Below, one piece after another: positions 11,674 to 24,340 of a DNA stretch of 64,000 nucleotides. The notes beneath the pieces are model-generated. The model worked only from the letters and a program-made list of their open reading frames with translations. It did not search any database and was not told where the DNA came from. Position 1 is the stretch's first letter. Every line of letters begins with the position of its first letter. Made by a program: the position numbers and the translations under genes. The DNA is from Astrocystis sublimbata (Eukaryota; Ascomycota; Sordariomycetes; Xylariales; Xylariaceae), in NCBI GenBank assembly GCA_022453515.1, contig JAJNNY010000019.1, positions 434,001 to 498,000 of the forward strand, read 5' to 3'.

Positions 11674-12309
11674 GATACAGGCGAATACAAGTCACTGGCG
11701 TTACTTAGATTCTGCCGTGGAAGATGTCGAGAAGAGCAACGCTCAGGATTAATAAGTATGCCATTTCCCCTACAAGGACATCGCAAAAGCCTGTATTTGA
11801 ATCATCCTCCATATTCGCCTGTTCCATCTCCGGGACCGAGATGCACCCCGTCATTTGATGCCTCCAAGCCACCGGTACCTAGTTTGAATGAAACAATGGC
11901 TATCGTCGGCCGAACAGCGGTCGAGTGGCGCCGTGGCGGGCAGCTCATGGTTTACCCATATTGATCAACGTAATCTTTTCGGACCAGATGATTTGTCGGT
12001 CTCAAACTCGTAGACGCCACCGGTCTTAGTTTTGTTATCGCTAAGGTAATTAGCCAAGACCTGCCAATTGTGGAAGAGCGAGTAGGTATCATCGTCATCA
12101 CTTGAGATATCCCTAAAAGTAAAGCGGGTTGACTTCTTAAGGTGGGGGGTGGGGGGTGGGGGGTCAGAGTGACGACAATGTCTTATCAGGGCACAGACGG
12201 GTAGCACTTGAGCGAATCACACCTATGCATCTCAGCAAAACAAACGCTCAGTTGTTGTATTTGATTTCAACAAGCGAAACTCGCACCGGATTGTTTGCGT
12301 CTATGAATT
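11674..12309. other. Intergenic region with a G-run
   Basis: This holds the dehydrogenase promoter and the GST 3' side. Three runs of six G lie at 12143-12163. A minus-strand open frame (11965-12207) ends in a hydrophilic segment that I do not recognise, and its N-terminal part is encoded by the G-run, so I do not call it a gene. Confidence 0.5.
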
Positions 12310-13059
12310 CTACATCAGTAGGGAGCCTGTAGGGCCGACAGCACTCGCCAGTGCGGCAGTATCCAATTCCGGATCGCCCTTCAGCCTCGCTTGTCGATAC
12401 CCATCACGATCCGATATGCGCTTGAGATATTCCAGAATGTGCTCGTAGTTGCCGAGATCGAAGGGGGCGAAGCAGCGCAGGGTCGTGAAGCAGCATCCCA
12501 GCATTATATCGGCGATGGTGAACTCCTCACCAGCCAGCCAAGGCACCTCGGCCAATCGCTTGTTTATCATGTCCAGCATCGCTTGGAACTTTACCTTGAA
12601 GGGCTTCAACATGCCTGCCCCCTTAGCATCATCACCGCTCCCAAGCAGTGTCTCGCCCATCCGATTCCTCATAAGAGATGATGTAAAGCTGGCATTGGCA
12701 AAGTCTATTGACTCTCAGGTTAGTGCTCCGCTTTGCCTTCAGGGGGATATTCATGGCGTCGACTCACGAAACCAGTAGAGAAATTGCGCATAGTCCTTGT
12801 TCCCGGGCGCAAGAACAAACCGTCCTTTGCCGTGTATCTGGGCGATGTATTCGAGACAAGCACTGGATTCAGCGATTTTGAGATCGCCGTCTTCGATGAC
12901 CGGGGCGGCGCCGAGCGGGTGCAGAGCTTTGTACTCGGGGGGCGCTAATAATGGGCTTCTCTTGTATGTCTTGAGCTCATATTCGATACCCAGCTCTTCG
13001 CAAAGCCAGACGACGCGGTCCGACTGAGAGACGCCGAGGTGATGTACGATGAGCGCCAT
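12310..13059 (-). CDS. Glutathione S-transferase
   Basis: This is a cytosolic glutathione S-transferase, 228 residues, that would conjugate glutathione to electrophiles in detoxification. Two exons close in phase: 12768-13059 and 12310-12704, with GTGAGT donor and AATAG acceptor. The N-terminal thioredoxin-like half (about residues 1-80) has VVWLCEELGIEYEL, HPLGAAPVIEDG (cis-Pro loop) and the glutathione-contacting AESSACLEYI. The all-helical C-terminal half has EFTIADIMLGCC, the N-capping and hydrophobic-staple region of the fold. Length is normal. The candidate catalytic residue near the N-terminus is Ser (GVSQSDRV) rather than Tyr. The exact class is uncertain. Confidence 0.92.
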
Positions 13060-13757
13060 CTGGGAAGTTCGGCAATGATGATAGATTCAACAAGCGAAGT
13101 TCATCGAATATTGGTAGTAGTTCGTGGTTGTTATGTCATGACGGGAGAGAGCTCGGCTGGGAATCGAGCACTACCGACTTCCCCGCGAGACTAGGTGGAA
13201 CCATGTCTCCGCTCGGGATAGGGCACATTGCAGCTGTTGAAAGACTTTCTATTCACTAGGTCTTTAGAATACATCAAACACCGCCATTGACTACTGAAAC
13301 ATGTCTTGGCGCTACCTAAGTATCTCTATGTTTACCTTCACTCAAATACTGCAAAGTCTCATCCAGAGCGGGAATACCACACAGTCCAGGTTAGGCAGCT
13401 CCGTCATGTTCAAATGCCATGGAAAAGCCGCGATACTACTAGGCAGATAGGTGTACGGCACAGGAATACCAGTAGTTTGTGCTACTGCCATTTCACTTGG
13501 CCGAAGATGTACTCCTCGCTGCCAACTCAAAAGTTGATGTGTGGAGGGAGTTGATGATACAATAGTTACAGAAAACAAAGTAAATCAAAGTCTAGATAGG
13601 AGGCCGTATTCCGCGAACGACAAGCTCAATATAAAAGCCTTCTGAGAGTTGACGACTATAATCTCTATGACAGAAATTTCTGGTGAAGTTATGATAGAGG
13701 GGGTTTCACGGCTCACTAAGGTAGTTGTTGTGAGCCTTCCCTGGTTAGCATTGTTCG
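13060..13757. other. Intergenic region
   Basis: This holds the GST promoter and the 3' side of the AlkB-like gene. Nothing recognisable was seen. Confidence 0.5.
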
Positions 13758-14846
13758 CTACTTGATCTGCCGTACATTCAAATTTATCCTTTTGTTCTGC
13801 ATCCACCCCTTCCATTCCCCGTACTTCCCATCCTCAGCCGGCCAGTCTTGTAGGAATTCCGGACATGTACCTTTGAGCACTTTCGGCACGCCATGCCAGG
13901 CGTATCGCGATTCCTGGCTCATATAGATGGCGTCTCCCGATCGCAGACGCAGAAGAAGATATGGTTTCTTGGAAGCAGTCGTATCCTCGCCTTTTGGTAC
14001 TTCCTGGCCGCTGGGCGAAATCATGAAGAGAGCATCGCAGCCCATGCTCAGACTGACTAGACCCCTATCGGTATGTTCGCTTACGTCCCGGTGCATCATC
14101 ATCGTATCTCCTGGCGAATAGAAGTTGACAATAGCAGCCTGGGCTATCGTTTCTGGAAACAGTGTCTGGAGAAATCCTCCTATATCCCTTGGAAACTCGG
14201 GAGGTGGTTGATTGGGATACTCTCGTTCTGTCCAGTTGTACTGACCACCCAGAGTAACCCACGACAGCCGCCGTTCGAGTACCCGCTTGATGGTAAGGGG
14301 GTTGTGCACGTCTGGATCTTTGGGAGTGAATCTAGCAGGTGACTCGGGGTCATATGAGAAGAAAGATCGAGCAGTGGTGTCATCTCCGTCCCTGTAGGGG
14401 AGATTGTAGTGAAGATGCATGTTTGTTTGATGGGTTGGATTAGATAGATCCCGGTGAATCATTTTAGATAGCAGGGACTTCTGAATGGCAGGCGGTATTA
14501 AAGAGGGGATTATGAGTAAACCTGTTGCTTCCACTTAGACGTCTGGGAAGGATACAGCATCTGGCAAGGGAGGTTTACCAGGTAACAGTGGATGAAAATA
14601 TATCGGTGCATCTTTTGGTGGTTCTAGCTCAACTTCGCTATCGAGGAGTTGAAAAGACTGCTTTAACTTTTCAGCAGGTATATGGTCAATCAGCTGGAAG
14701 TCGCCTGGGTCGGAGACATCTAATTCGTCTATGTCAGGGTGTTTGGCGAATTCGGCATGCTCTGTGCGAGAGTATCCCTTCCATAGTCTCCGTAACTCAT
14801 CTGAAGGTTGCTCATGGGCATCTAGAGTGGTTAGGTCGAATGTCAT
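13758..14846 (-). CDS. AlkB-like 2-oxoglutarate/Fe(II) dioxygenase (ALKBH1-like)
   Basis: This is an oxidative demethylase of the AlkB family, 343 residues, acting on alkylated nucleic acid with Fe(II) and 2-oxoglutarate. Two exons, 14579-14846 and 13758-14521, are joined by a 57-base intron (GTAAAC...CAACAG) that removes an in-frame TAA. The join restores the conserved PGLLIIPSLIPP. The iron-binding triad is visible as HRD (His233, Asp235) in MMMHRDVSEHTD and His299 in YAWHGVPK. The 2-oxoglutarate-binding arginines lie in the C-terminal KRINLNVRQ (Arg334 and Arg340). The QYNWTEREYP substrate-lid segment is typical of the ALKBH1 branch. The N-terminal 80 residues are acidic and hydrophilic, as in fungal orthologues. 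Whether DNA, tRNA or both is the substrate cannot be told here. Confidence 0.92.
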
Positions 14847-15788
14847 TTCTCGCTATAGCGGTCGATCTAAAATGATGAGGGTAGTGGTGGGGGGTTATGT
14901 CTCTGCTGTTCAATTGAGGCTTGTCGGTGGCTATTGTATCGAGGAGGGTGAGCTATTGAGATGGTCAACGAAGCCCGAGTGCTAGTGGTGCTCTACCTAA
15001 TGGCATCAGAGGAAGTCTGCATGGAGGGGCACTTGCAATGCGGGGCGCGCTGCGATCGAGGGGCAATTTTATCCAAGGGTGCCTACCTAGGGCCTAGGAG
15101 GTAGGTACTTAGCCTAGCTGTGGCTGGCTGGCAGTGGCCCCCCTGACTTACAGTTGTCTTGGAGAGCAACGCACGGTATGGTCGCTATCACTTGTGTTGT
15201 GTAAGACAGTGAATATTACTTCTCCATGCACACTGTATCTGCGCCTGCGCATCTGGTAGGTAATAGGTAGGTAGGTCTAGGTACCTACTGCCTCCTAGCA
15301 CGTCGTGTTGATTGACACGCGTGGAGTGTTTGTTGAAAAACAAACGGCAACTGCCTCGACAACCAGGTCACATCCCACATCGCACATTGTCAGTCAGCCT
15401 GCCAGCGTGCTGTGCGATGCACCTCTTCTCTCGAAACCACACACCTTTGCCGGCCCTCTCACCACAGGCTTGACGCCGACAGCACAGCACAGCTCTCTGC
15501 CTTTCTCGCCAAGTGTCTTTTTTCTATATCGAGACTAACATTCCATCCAGTGCACTGCTTCGTCGGAATCAAATCTTACCCCTCGCTCTGACCACCGATT
15601 GACCGCCAAGGTCGAATACCACCCCGCCAGCAACACTCGAGACCGCCAGCTTCTGAGAATTGGCTGTAGAGTCCACTGCTCCGAAGCCTGCCCAATCAAT
15701 CCATTAACTGTCCCCAAACAAGTTCCTTACGCTCTACACCCCTCGAGCCGAGAGCCTGCCCAACGTACAACATCCCGATTCCGCCATC
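14847..15788. other. Divergent promoter region of the AlkB-like and CDK1 genes
   Basis: This 0.94-kb interval lies between two divergently transcribed genes. It contains dense AGGTAGGTA/CCTAGG-type motifs at 15078-15112 and 15255-15298, followed by a pyrimidine-rich CDK1 leader. No gene was seen. Confidence 0.6.
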
Positions 15789-16934
15789 ATGGAGAATTAC
15801 CAGAAGCTAGAAAAGATCGGTGAAGGCACGGCGCCCTCCCCATCCTGGCTATGCGGGCCGCACCGCCCTCGGCCCTCGAGCTCACTTGCCGGCCTTGGCT
15901 CTTTTTGACATTCCTGCTGACCAATTGCTCCTGCCAGGTACCTACGGTGTTGTCTACAAGGCAAGAGACCTCCAGAACAATGGCCGCATCGTTGCCCTGA
16001 AAAAGATCCGACTCGAGGCCGAGGACGAAGGAGTGCCTAGCACCGCCATCCGTGAGATCTCCCTCTTGAAGGAGATGCGCGATCCGAACATCGTCCGCCT
16101 CCTCAACATTGTCCACGCCGACGGCCACAAGCTATACCTCGTCTTCGAATTTCTCGATCTCGACCTCAAGAAGTACATGGAGGCCTTGCCCATCAGCGAC
16201 GGCGGGCGAGGTAAAGCACTGCCAGAGGGCACCGGTGTAGAGCTGGGACGCCTCGGCTTGGGCGACATGATGGTCAAGAAGTTCATGAGTCAGCTCTGCG
16301 AAGGCATCCGGTACTGCCACAGCCACCGTGTCCTCCACCGCGATCTGAAGCCCCAGAACCTGCTCATCGACAGAGACGGTAACCTCAAGTTGGCGGATTT
16401 TGGCTTGGCCCGCGCATTCGGTGTCCCTCTTCGAACCTACACCCACGAGGTCGTCACCCTCTGGTACCGTGCCCCCGAGATTCTGCTTGGTGGCCGTCAA
16501 TACTCGACTGGTGTGGATATGTGGTCGGTAGGCTGCATCTTCGCTGAGATGTGCACACGGAAGCCCTTGTTCCCAGGCGACTCGGAGATCGACCAGATCT
16601 TCAAAACTTTCCGGTAAGCAAGATGTCTTCTCCCACAGCACTCATTCGCCAGACACTCATACTTACACCATGTAGTCTACTAGGAACTCCCTCGGAAGAA
16701 CTGTGGCCCGGTGTTACTTCTTACCCTGATTTCAAGGCCTCCTTTCCTAAGTGGGCTCGCGATCAGTCGGCACCTTTGTGCTCGAATCTCGACGATCGGG
16801 GTCTGGACCTGTTGGAATTGATGCTCGTTTATGACCCAGCCGGCCGCATCTCCGCGAAGCAAGCTTGCATTCACCCTTACTTTTCAGACTTCCCCCGGGC
16901 TACTAACAAGTATCCTGCGGCCGGTTATGACTAG
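15789..16934 (+). CDS. cdc2: Cyclin-dependent kinase 1 (Cdc2/Cdc28 homologue)
   Basis: This is the main cell-cycle Ser/Thr kinase, 323 residues, which binds mitotic and G1 cyclins. Three exons close in phase: 15789-15825, 15938-16613 and 16676-16934. It starts [13 protein letters not shown]. The glycine loop carries Thr14-Tyr15, targets of Wee1 and Cdc25. The cyclin-binding PSTAIRE helix is at 46-52, HRDLKPQN begins at 146, DFG is at 166-168 and the activation-loop threonine is Thr181 ([15 protein letters not shown]). Numbering is shifted relative to yeast by an insert at about residues 90-115 ([10 protein letters not shown]) usual in filamentous fungi. Intron 1 splits codon 13, immediately before Thr14, and begins with GC. 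Kinase identity is certain; orthology to CDK1 rather than another PSTAIRE kinase is strongly supported by the N-terminus. Confidence 0.97.
15826..15937 (+). other. GC-AG intron 1 of cdc2
   Basis: The exon ends GGTGAAG and the intron starts GCACGG, with branch site CTGAC at 15917 and acceptor TGCCAG. Only this splice gives the invariant [11 protein letters not shown]. No GT at this boundary restores it. It is the second GC-AG intron in the window and has a weaker donor match than the one in the dynamin-like gene. Confidence 0.75.
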
Positions 16935-19900
16935 GTGTCCCGAACCGCCATCGCTTGTTAGAAGATGTCCACGGTGATAAATGAAGTATAAAATATTGCT
17001 TCCGAATGATGAGCACTACGCTTGGCTCGCAGGATATTGCCAGTCCAGACACATCAGCTGGACACGAATATGCTTTATGCCATCATCTATTGCTGGAGCA
17101 TACATAGAGTGTGCTTCACTCAAGACCATGTCCCGCAAGATGCAGATGCTTTATATGGCTTATGCGTGGGCTGCGTCCATTGCAAAGGTAATGGTGAAGA
17201 TTCGAGCATTTAAGCCGGGCGAGGCGAGGGTTATGCTATCGGCATTCGTTTTCGAGCGCGCGAGCAGATTAGAATTTGTGCTCTTGCAGGGTCAAGGTTT
17301 CGCCTTGCGTTGATGATACCTAGTACTTGCACTCTTCCCAGAGAGTTCGGTCGGCTTTACGCAGGCCCGATCCCCTTTGTCCTAGTTGATTACCTCAGCG
17401 TATGCTGCGCCCGGAGACGTACCAAGATACCAATGTACTATAAGAAGCTCTTTCAAGTTCGCTGCCTTGCAATGCACTTGATCAACCAGAAGCCCTATTC
17501 CAATTCTGGGCCATCAAGTAGTGTCTGTCTACGTGTGGGCGATAGATGATCAAACTTGACCAAGGTGACTAATTACAACTGTGTCTGCGACCAAAGTAAG
17601 GTATTTACTTGGCCCCCAAGATCAGCATACGATGTAGTGTCATCAAACTTCTCGTCCCATGTCACAGCCGATAGACTGTTTATTTTGCCAAACAACCCCT
17701 CCGCCCCTGGGGTGAGGTAAACGGCGCGCCAGGAATACTCGGTTAGGTGACATCGTCCGAAGATTCATCCTCTTTAAAGGTTACCTTCGGCGGAAGGCGA
17801 GCGGGAGAGACACTAGCCGCGCGGAACCCGGTGCGCTTCAGATTCAAAGTATGGGGGAGGAGGATCTTGTATTACCTTCCTTGCCTACCTAGTGCAACTG
17901 TTTTGGACACCTGCCTGGATACTTTACCTTACCTAAGGTATGTGTATGTTAAACGCCACGGCGTCTATGTGCTTACCCGCAACGCAGGGGCGGCTATTCA
18001 GCAATAGAGACAAGGTACATACTTGCAACCAAGCTATCTCTACATACACATGAGTTAAAATCATGATATTCACAGCAGCGTACCGCCTTGGGTGAAATGC
18101 TGGATGATCCAGCTGCGATTGTAGCAGGGGAAACAAGCGCGGGCGGGAAGGGAGGTGTTCCCATTGGTTCGTGAGCCGCTGTTGGTGGTCCAGGTGGAAC
18201 CAAAACAAAAACCAACAGACGCTCGGCGTTAAGCGGCTTGGGGCAGGCGCTAGCCATTTCATAGCATCCTCTAACATCGGATCATACCTCCTATTCAAGG
18301 TTGTCATGTGTGTTGGCAGCTGGGCGCTAACGGACAGAGCGATCATACCTACCTTAGCGCGTTAACAGTACTAGTCTGATCGGGTATTGACTAAGCGCGC
18401 GTATATACGTACATGCCTGCCTCGGTACGAGGTATGTGCGTAACAATCTGGGGGCGATCTGGGTTTGTTTCTGTTACGCTCGGCTGCTGCCGAGAGATGT
18501 AGGGGCTTCCCAGCTCCCTAAGTAGGTTAACCTTAGGGACGCGGTAGTGAAGGGTTTTAGGATCATGTCATGGGTAGCGGTTCGAACACAACACGCACAA
18601 TGCAAGCCTCGGCGCTTCGAGAAATTGTGAGGGTGCATCGCGCTCCTAATCACCTGAAACGGAACATCTGTCAACGTCACAATGAAGGAATGTTTACACT
18701 CGCTACCTACCTAGGTAATCATTGCAGCAAACATAGGTGGGAGGTAGCCAACTTAGGTAGAAGCCTACCTGCATAGGTACCTAGGTAATTTCGGCTACCT
18801 ATCGCCCTGTCCGGAGCCTGGACGGGCCGGTTCGTCTTGTCAGTTTCGAATGCCGCTTGCTGCGCAGATCAGTGCGGGTGCAGGCGGGGGACGGCAGGGC
18901 CGTACCTACAAACCTACATACACAGCCCCCGGTATGGTGATCCCCCGAGGCCGCGATAAGGTATTCACCTCAGTGGAGAAAACTGTTTTTTTCCCTATCT
19001 GAATCGGCTTTTCGGTCCTGGCAGATGCACGTGCAGTAAGGTGACATCAGTCAATCGCATGAAGACAAATTTTGGACTTTGCGATGTTGTATCGCAAAGG
19101 CGGTATAGCCCGGGCCCCTGACCACCTAACCCAGTAGTTTAGAGGTGTGCTGCTTTGCCGCAGCCATACCGGATGCTAACGTCTACAGAGTGCAACTACA
19201 CAACCATGTCTTTGGGAGGCAACCTAGGAACTGGTGGATTGTTGCACTTTGCTCACATCAAGAAATGGGTGGCACAGCACTGGATGCGGCCGAATGCAGA
19301 CACGATGCGTATTTGCTAGAAAGCGACATGTTGAAACCCCTACATCGCCGGGGTCAAGCTTGTGAATGGCCTCAAAAGTCTCCCAAAATAGCTTTCTTGC
19401 GGCCGGATGGTGATGGTTAGGTGGATGGTATGGATGGGTGAGAAAGTGCTTGCGCCCATTGCGTGTTGTTTACACGTGCCATTTTCTACCCTCCATCGGC
19501 TTCGTGCGAGACATGCATACGTATATCGCGATTCTGTTGGTCGTGTCGTGACAGTATAACCTGCTGGCGGGCGGGCTTATTGACAACTGCCAATCACGCA
19601 TCGAGCGACGGCGTAGGTCGACGTTACACTTGGGAGGCAGGCTGTTGTGCTTCGTTTAGCCGTGATTCGTTTTATTTTATTTTTCACGTCTCTGTTCCAA
19701 ACTTTGTGGTTTGCTGCCTTCGAAGGGATAAGCAGAAAGCCCAACTATTCCCGGGCCATGGGAGAACCAATCGATTGCGGACGCAACGCAGTCAATCGTC
19801 CAACGCAGTGCCATTCTGATGTCAGAATTGCAGCGAAAGGTGCAGAAAGTGGATACGTTCTATCACGCACTCGTCCTATCATGAACTTTTTCGTGGTTGC

Positions 19901-22900
19901 TGATACATACCTACATACATATGCGCGAATCTTTTTAAGGGAGGTTGACTTGCTGGCTATACCGCGAGGCAGAGCATAGGGCAAAATCTACTATCACGAT
20001 GCCTACTCGTCCACAATCGCAAAAAGCCCCTGATCCAAGCAGTCAGCAAGCAGAAACTCGCGAGGGATGGAGTCTAGGCTCGCAAGCAAGCCTTTACAGG
20101 CTGGAGAATGCGGCGTCCCCCGGTAGCGTAGCTAATCATCCGGAGAAAGGCGTTTTATGCAAGGCGTGTGTATGTACGGGCGTGGTGCGGGTGCTTTGAT
20201 CTTGATCTGGGGCCCGTCCAAACCTGTTTGAGCCCCGTCAACAACGCTTCCGGGCCTTCGGCATGGTATGACGTTGTTTATCGTTTGATAAATTTGGGTA
20301 CGGACGGGTCGAAACGTTGCAGATATCACGTTTCGGGGACCTGCGAGTAGATTCTTTTAGAATGGAAAGAAGTAACGAAAGAAACAATCACCGAACGGGT
20401 GTTGTCACCGGCCATTTGAACTGCGACATACATGATTGTCGGGTTCGTGTCGGCACGTCGGAGGGTCTAAGAATCCCACCCGGATCACTCCTTCAGCGCG
20501 GGGTGAGACAGTGTGGTGATATCGACAGACGTCTAAGCCACCGACCTAAGCTCCTCGCAGTTACCTGCTCCGAAGCAGTCGCCCCTGTAAAAATTGGTGG
20601 GCAACCCTGTGGCTGAGAAGTACTGCGCAACTCCGTCCCTACCTGCTGAATAAAGGCAAGTTGACAACGTTGCGAGAATTCTAGTTGGGCCCGGCGTCAA
20701 GCCACACTCTTGGAGTTCCCCTTTGCCCATGCTTCTAAACAGAAGCCAAGGCCGTCGATCACCCGTCTTATTCAGACGGTCAGAACTTTACAGCACTGGA
20801 CTGAAGTCAGTACCAGCGATGTCAATCGGCAAGTGCCCCCCCATTTGTGAAGGGTGGTCTATGTTATTGGCCGCTGTTGATACTCATGACCAGCGCGGCA
20901 CATACGTTTTTCGCGGTCATTTGACGTCTAGCAGCATTTGGATCATCACATAGACTACTACACCATGACCCAAACTGATGGGACTGGCCCAACCGTCTGC
21001 ATACTTTTGATGTGTTGTCAATAGATGATGTGCGTCCCTTATCTTGAAGCCAGCACGATGCATGACTCCTCCAATGTCAAGTGCTCTATCGAGTATAGTA
21101 GTCCAGCCACGTCAAGCAATGGTGAGCGGGCAGGGAACGGGTGAAGAACGAGCACCATTCATGCGCATCCCTCAGCCACACCAAGAAATCTGATTTGCTT
21201 CTCCCTCATTGTGATGAGCGTCTTGTGGCGAATACTTTTTCTTCAGCGAGTCTTGGTGGTGTCTAAGCATGTGAAATCATTGGATCGCGCGGGATGCTGG
21301 GCTTTGCCTGGGCAGTGGGCGTTGAAATTGTTTCAGACCGCCTCGGCCAATAACGGCAATTGCTAGTGATCTGGTACGGAGCATCCCCGACGCAGATGCA
21401 GGCGAGGGCAGGGTCTGCGATGCTGAACGGCACCGATTCGAGTATGGTGGCATCTGGTCCTTGGCGCGGAGCTTTCGGCCCATGCTCGCCATGCACGATG
21501 GGCAGATGTGAGCATCTTGAAGAGTCATACGTCTGCATATCCGGAGGGGAAGGGGGGCCAAGTCGGCGGTGTAGAGGGTAGGACGCTCCCCTAGCGAATG
21601 CTGAGATCGATAGTGATGCACCGGTGAAATAGCGGACAACCTATACTATATCGTACATGCTAAGTGGCGGCGCAAGGAACAACCTCCTGCCCTACGCGTA
21701 CATAGGACTAGTAGGTAGACCTCTCTTGTCGACCTGGCGTGCCTGGGCTTTGTTGACAATCATCGACGCCATTACAATGACAACCATCGCTGCGTGTAAG
21801 CCTCCTCGACGCTTGCCCGACCTCCCACGCTCCCTCCCTGCCCTCCCCTGCCCACGGGATTCCCTGGCCGTGGGCCAAGATACCTAATGGGGCAAAGCCA
21901 AGAAGCCAGCCACAAGCTGTCGCGTAGTTCCAAGCAGGCATCAGAATAAACTGCACCTATCGAGAGACTGCCGTTCGCCCCCCCGCATCCCCATTGCTCG
22001 CATCATTATTGCGATGCCTAGAACGATGACAGGCTCGACAGGTGGCTCGGGTGGCTGAGAGACATTCGTAACGACAGTACAGCTGGGCAAGGATGGTAAG
22101 AGATGTTGAGATTTGTTGTACGAGTACGCAAGCTGCCTCCACAGATTCATAGTAATATGGGGTTCAGGTTCGAGGCCAAGCCCACTGTACAACCATCGCA
22201 CGCATGAGGTGCTGCTAAGCAGGTGGCGACGATGCATTCCAGTTATTAGGGTAGTCACCGAGTCACTAGCATAGATGGTCTTGGATGCAGATTACTGTCG
22301 CCAGTCTTTTGCTTGGTGCCCGAGATAGTAGGTAGGTAGCACGGGCTGTGAAGGATAGGCAGGTGATGATTCAAAATCGAATTATCGGGGAGATCCTGAA
22401 ACGCCTGCTCTGAGATATATTCGCTCAATTAGGCAGTACGTTGACATTGAATTCCAATGCACTTCATGTAAGTGAGGTAGCAATATCCCCGACTCCAAAC
22501 CACTTGCGGTAATTTTGCATTTAACTCTGCCGCCTGATTGGCCCTTTGTTATATAGGAAGGGCGTGAAAGACGCAAGGTAGGCTTCTACTAGTACATAGT
22601 AATCTATGTAGGAGGGAAGACATTATTGAAATGAAAAGGTCACACCAAAGGGCGGTGTCGCTCGGGAACGAGATGCCGCCGAGCTTGAACATGTTGTGAG
22701 AGATCGTTGGTGATATCGGTACACTGCTAGACAGCTTTGAGTTCAGTCACCCCAATCGCGCGTGTTAACCATGAGGTACTTGAGTGATAATAGGCGTACA
22801 AGTAAGTTTACGTATATCGACAATGACGACGAAGGCCAGCGACCATCGAACGCGTGATGGATTGATGCTTGAAGATCGGACGGCGTTTCCTGGCCCGAAA

Positions 22901-24340
22901 GCTAAGAAGTAGAACTTCTAAGACCCGCTTGTACCAGATTCAGATGGGCATACACCAGAACTATAGATCTCACCCTAGTGGACAGTGGGACAGTTTACCT
23001 CATGTAGGTAATTCTTTGCCTCTTGTCCTTAGGTAGATAACATTGCGGCCATATGCGAAGACCGCGATGTTCTGGAAACCCCTGCGATTACGTATAAGAC
23101 TTCACAACACTGGTATACTGGGTGGCCTACGGGGCGGCCACTGTTATGATGTTTCCATTTCCATTGTTTGTTTATTGTATGGGTGAATGGCAAGGGTTGT
23201 TTACAGAACCGTGGGCGAACAACCTCGAAGCAGCCGGTCGCGATTGATGCAGCCGACGATGCAAGCAACATCGATCGCTACTGCACTAACCTGAAGAAGC
23301 CTACTCAACTTCACGATGAAGGGTCGAGGCCGACTGCTGAGCTGTTTTTGCAGACCTTAGTCTTCTTGTGCTGGCAGGCCTTGATTGGGCAGGCCGTATG
23401 AAGCTACCTAGTAGCCACCAGATCCAAAGCTATCAGCTGTGTTCGACATTTATGGGACGCTCAGTATACAGGTGCTTCTAATAGGGGTTTCGCAGTGGAC
23501 AGCGGCTCGACCGCGGACTTGCACCCAATAGATGTGTTAAGCTACAGCAGCATCGAAGCAGCTCACTGGCTCGGCAATATGGCATTGGGCGGTAGATGAG
23601 AGAGCGCAAGGTTAGGTACCGAAGCGCTGTCCTGCAGTTCTAGCTCCGACCGACCCTGCCCACAACCTGACCAGTGACCAGCAGCGACCAGTGGCCTCAA
23701 GCGCCTTTCCTCGACGGGCCCTCGACTGCTCGTCGCTTGTTTCATCCAGCGAAGGTCTGAACCGCTCGCGCCAATGAGCGGCCGGCGTTTGTCGTCCTCA
23801 GTGCGCGTGTGGGAAACGGACGTGGGCCTCGCGACACACGGCAGCCATTCACGTCCACTCGTTTCCCCGCGACCCTTCTATTTTGGGGCTCGCAGCTCTC
23901 AACTAGCCAGCCGTGGTTTGAGCTGCCGCGATGTTGCAGGCCTGCGAGCGTCAACAACCAACAACCGCAGGGGTTGGTGGTCCTATGTTGAGGTTCACGC
24001 CGAGATTGTGAGATGCGGTCGTCTGTAGTCGCCCAGAGATTGCCAGGTATAATAGATTTCTGGAATCCAGGCAAATATATTCCCGTCTGGATTCCCAACT
24101 CCAACTCCAACTCCCTATCTTCATCTTTCCTTGTCGCCTCAAACCACCTTCCCGTCTGGAATGCCGCACATCTCTCCTTGAAGGGAAGAAGAGCGTATAG
24201 ATTTCTGTCTAATTTTAACGTTTACGTCCGGACCGCGCCGCACTATTGCACGAATAATACGAGCCTCGCGATACGAAACGATTTTCATAGTTCATTCTGT
24301 TTTCACTTATTCAATATCACTAGACTCTGGCTAGTCTAGT
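16935..24340. other. Long stretch with no recognisable gene
   Basis: More than 7 kb follow CDK1 without a convincing coding region on either strand. Open frames here are short, overlap each other, mostly lack ATG starts and match no family I know. Two TACCTAGGTA palindromes lie close together at 18708-18717 and 18778-18787. Base composition is not strikingly AT-rich, which argues against a large RIP-degraded repeat block. It could hold non-coding RNA or regulatory DNA. Confidence 0.5.

Noticed and set aside
11965..12207. 80-codon minus-strand frame with an acidic, hydrophilic C-terminal half
   Set aside because: N-terminal part is translated from the G-run; no family recognised and no upstream exon found.
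14535..14537. In-frame TAA between two long open frames of the AlkB-like gene
   Set aside because: A 57-base GTAAAC...CAACAG intron removes it and restores the conserved PGLLIIPSLIPP, so the gene is intact.
18575..18595. GGTTCGAA-containing segment resembling a tRNA T-loop
   Set aside because: No acceptor stem, D arm or anticodon arm could be placed around it.
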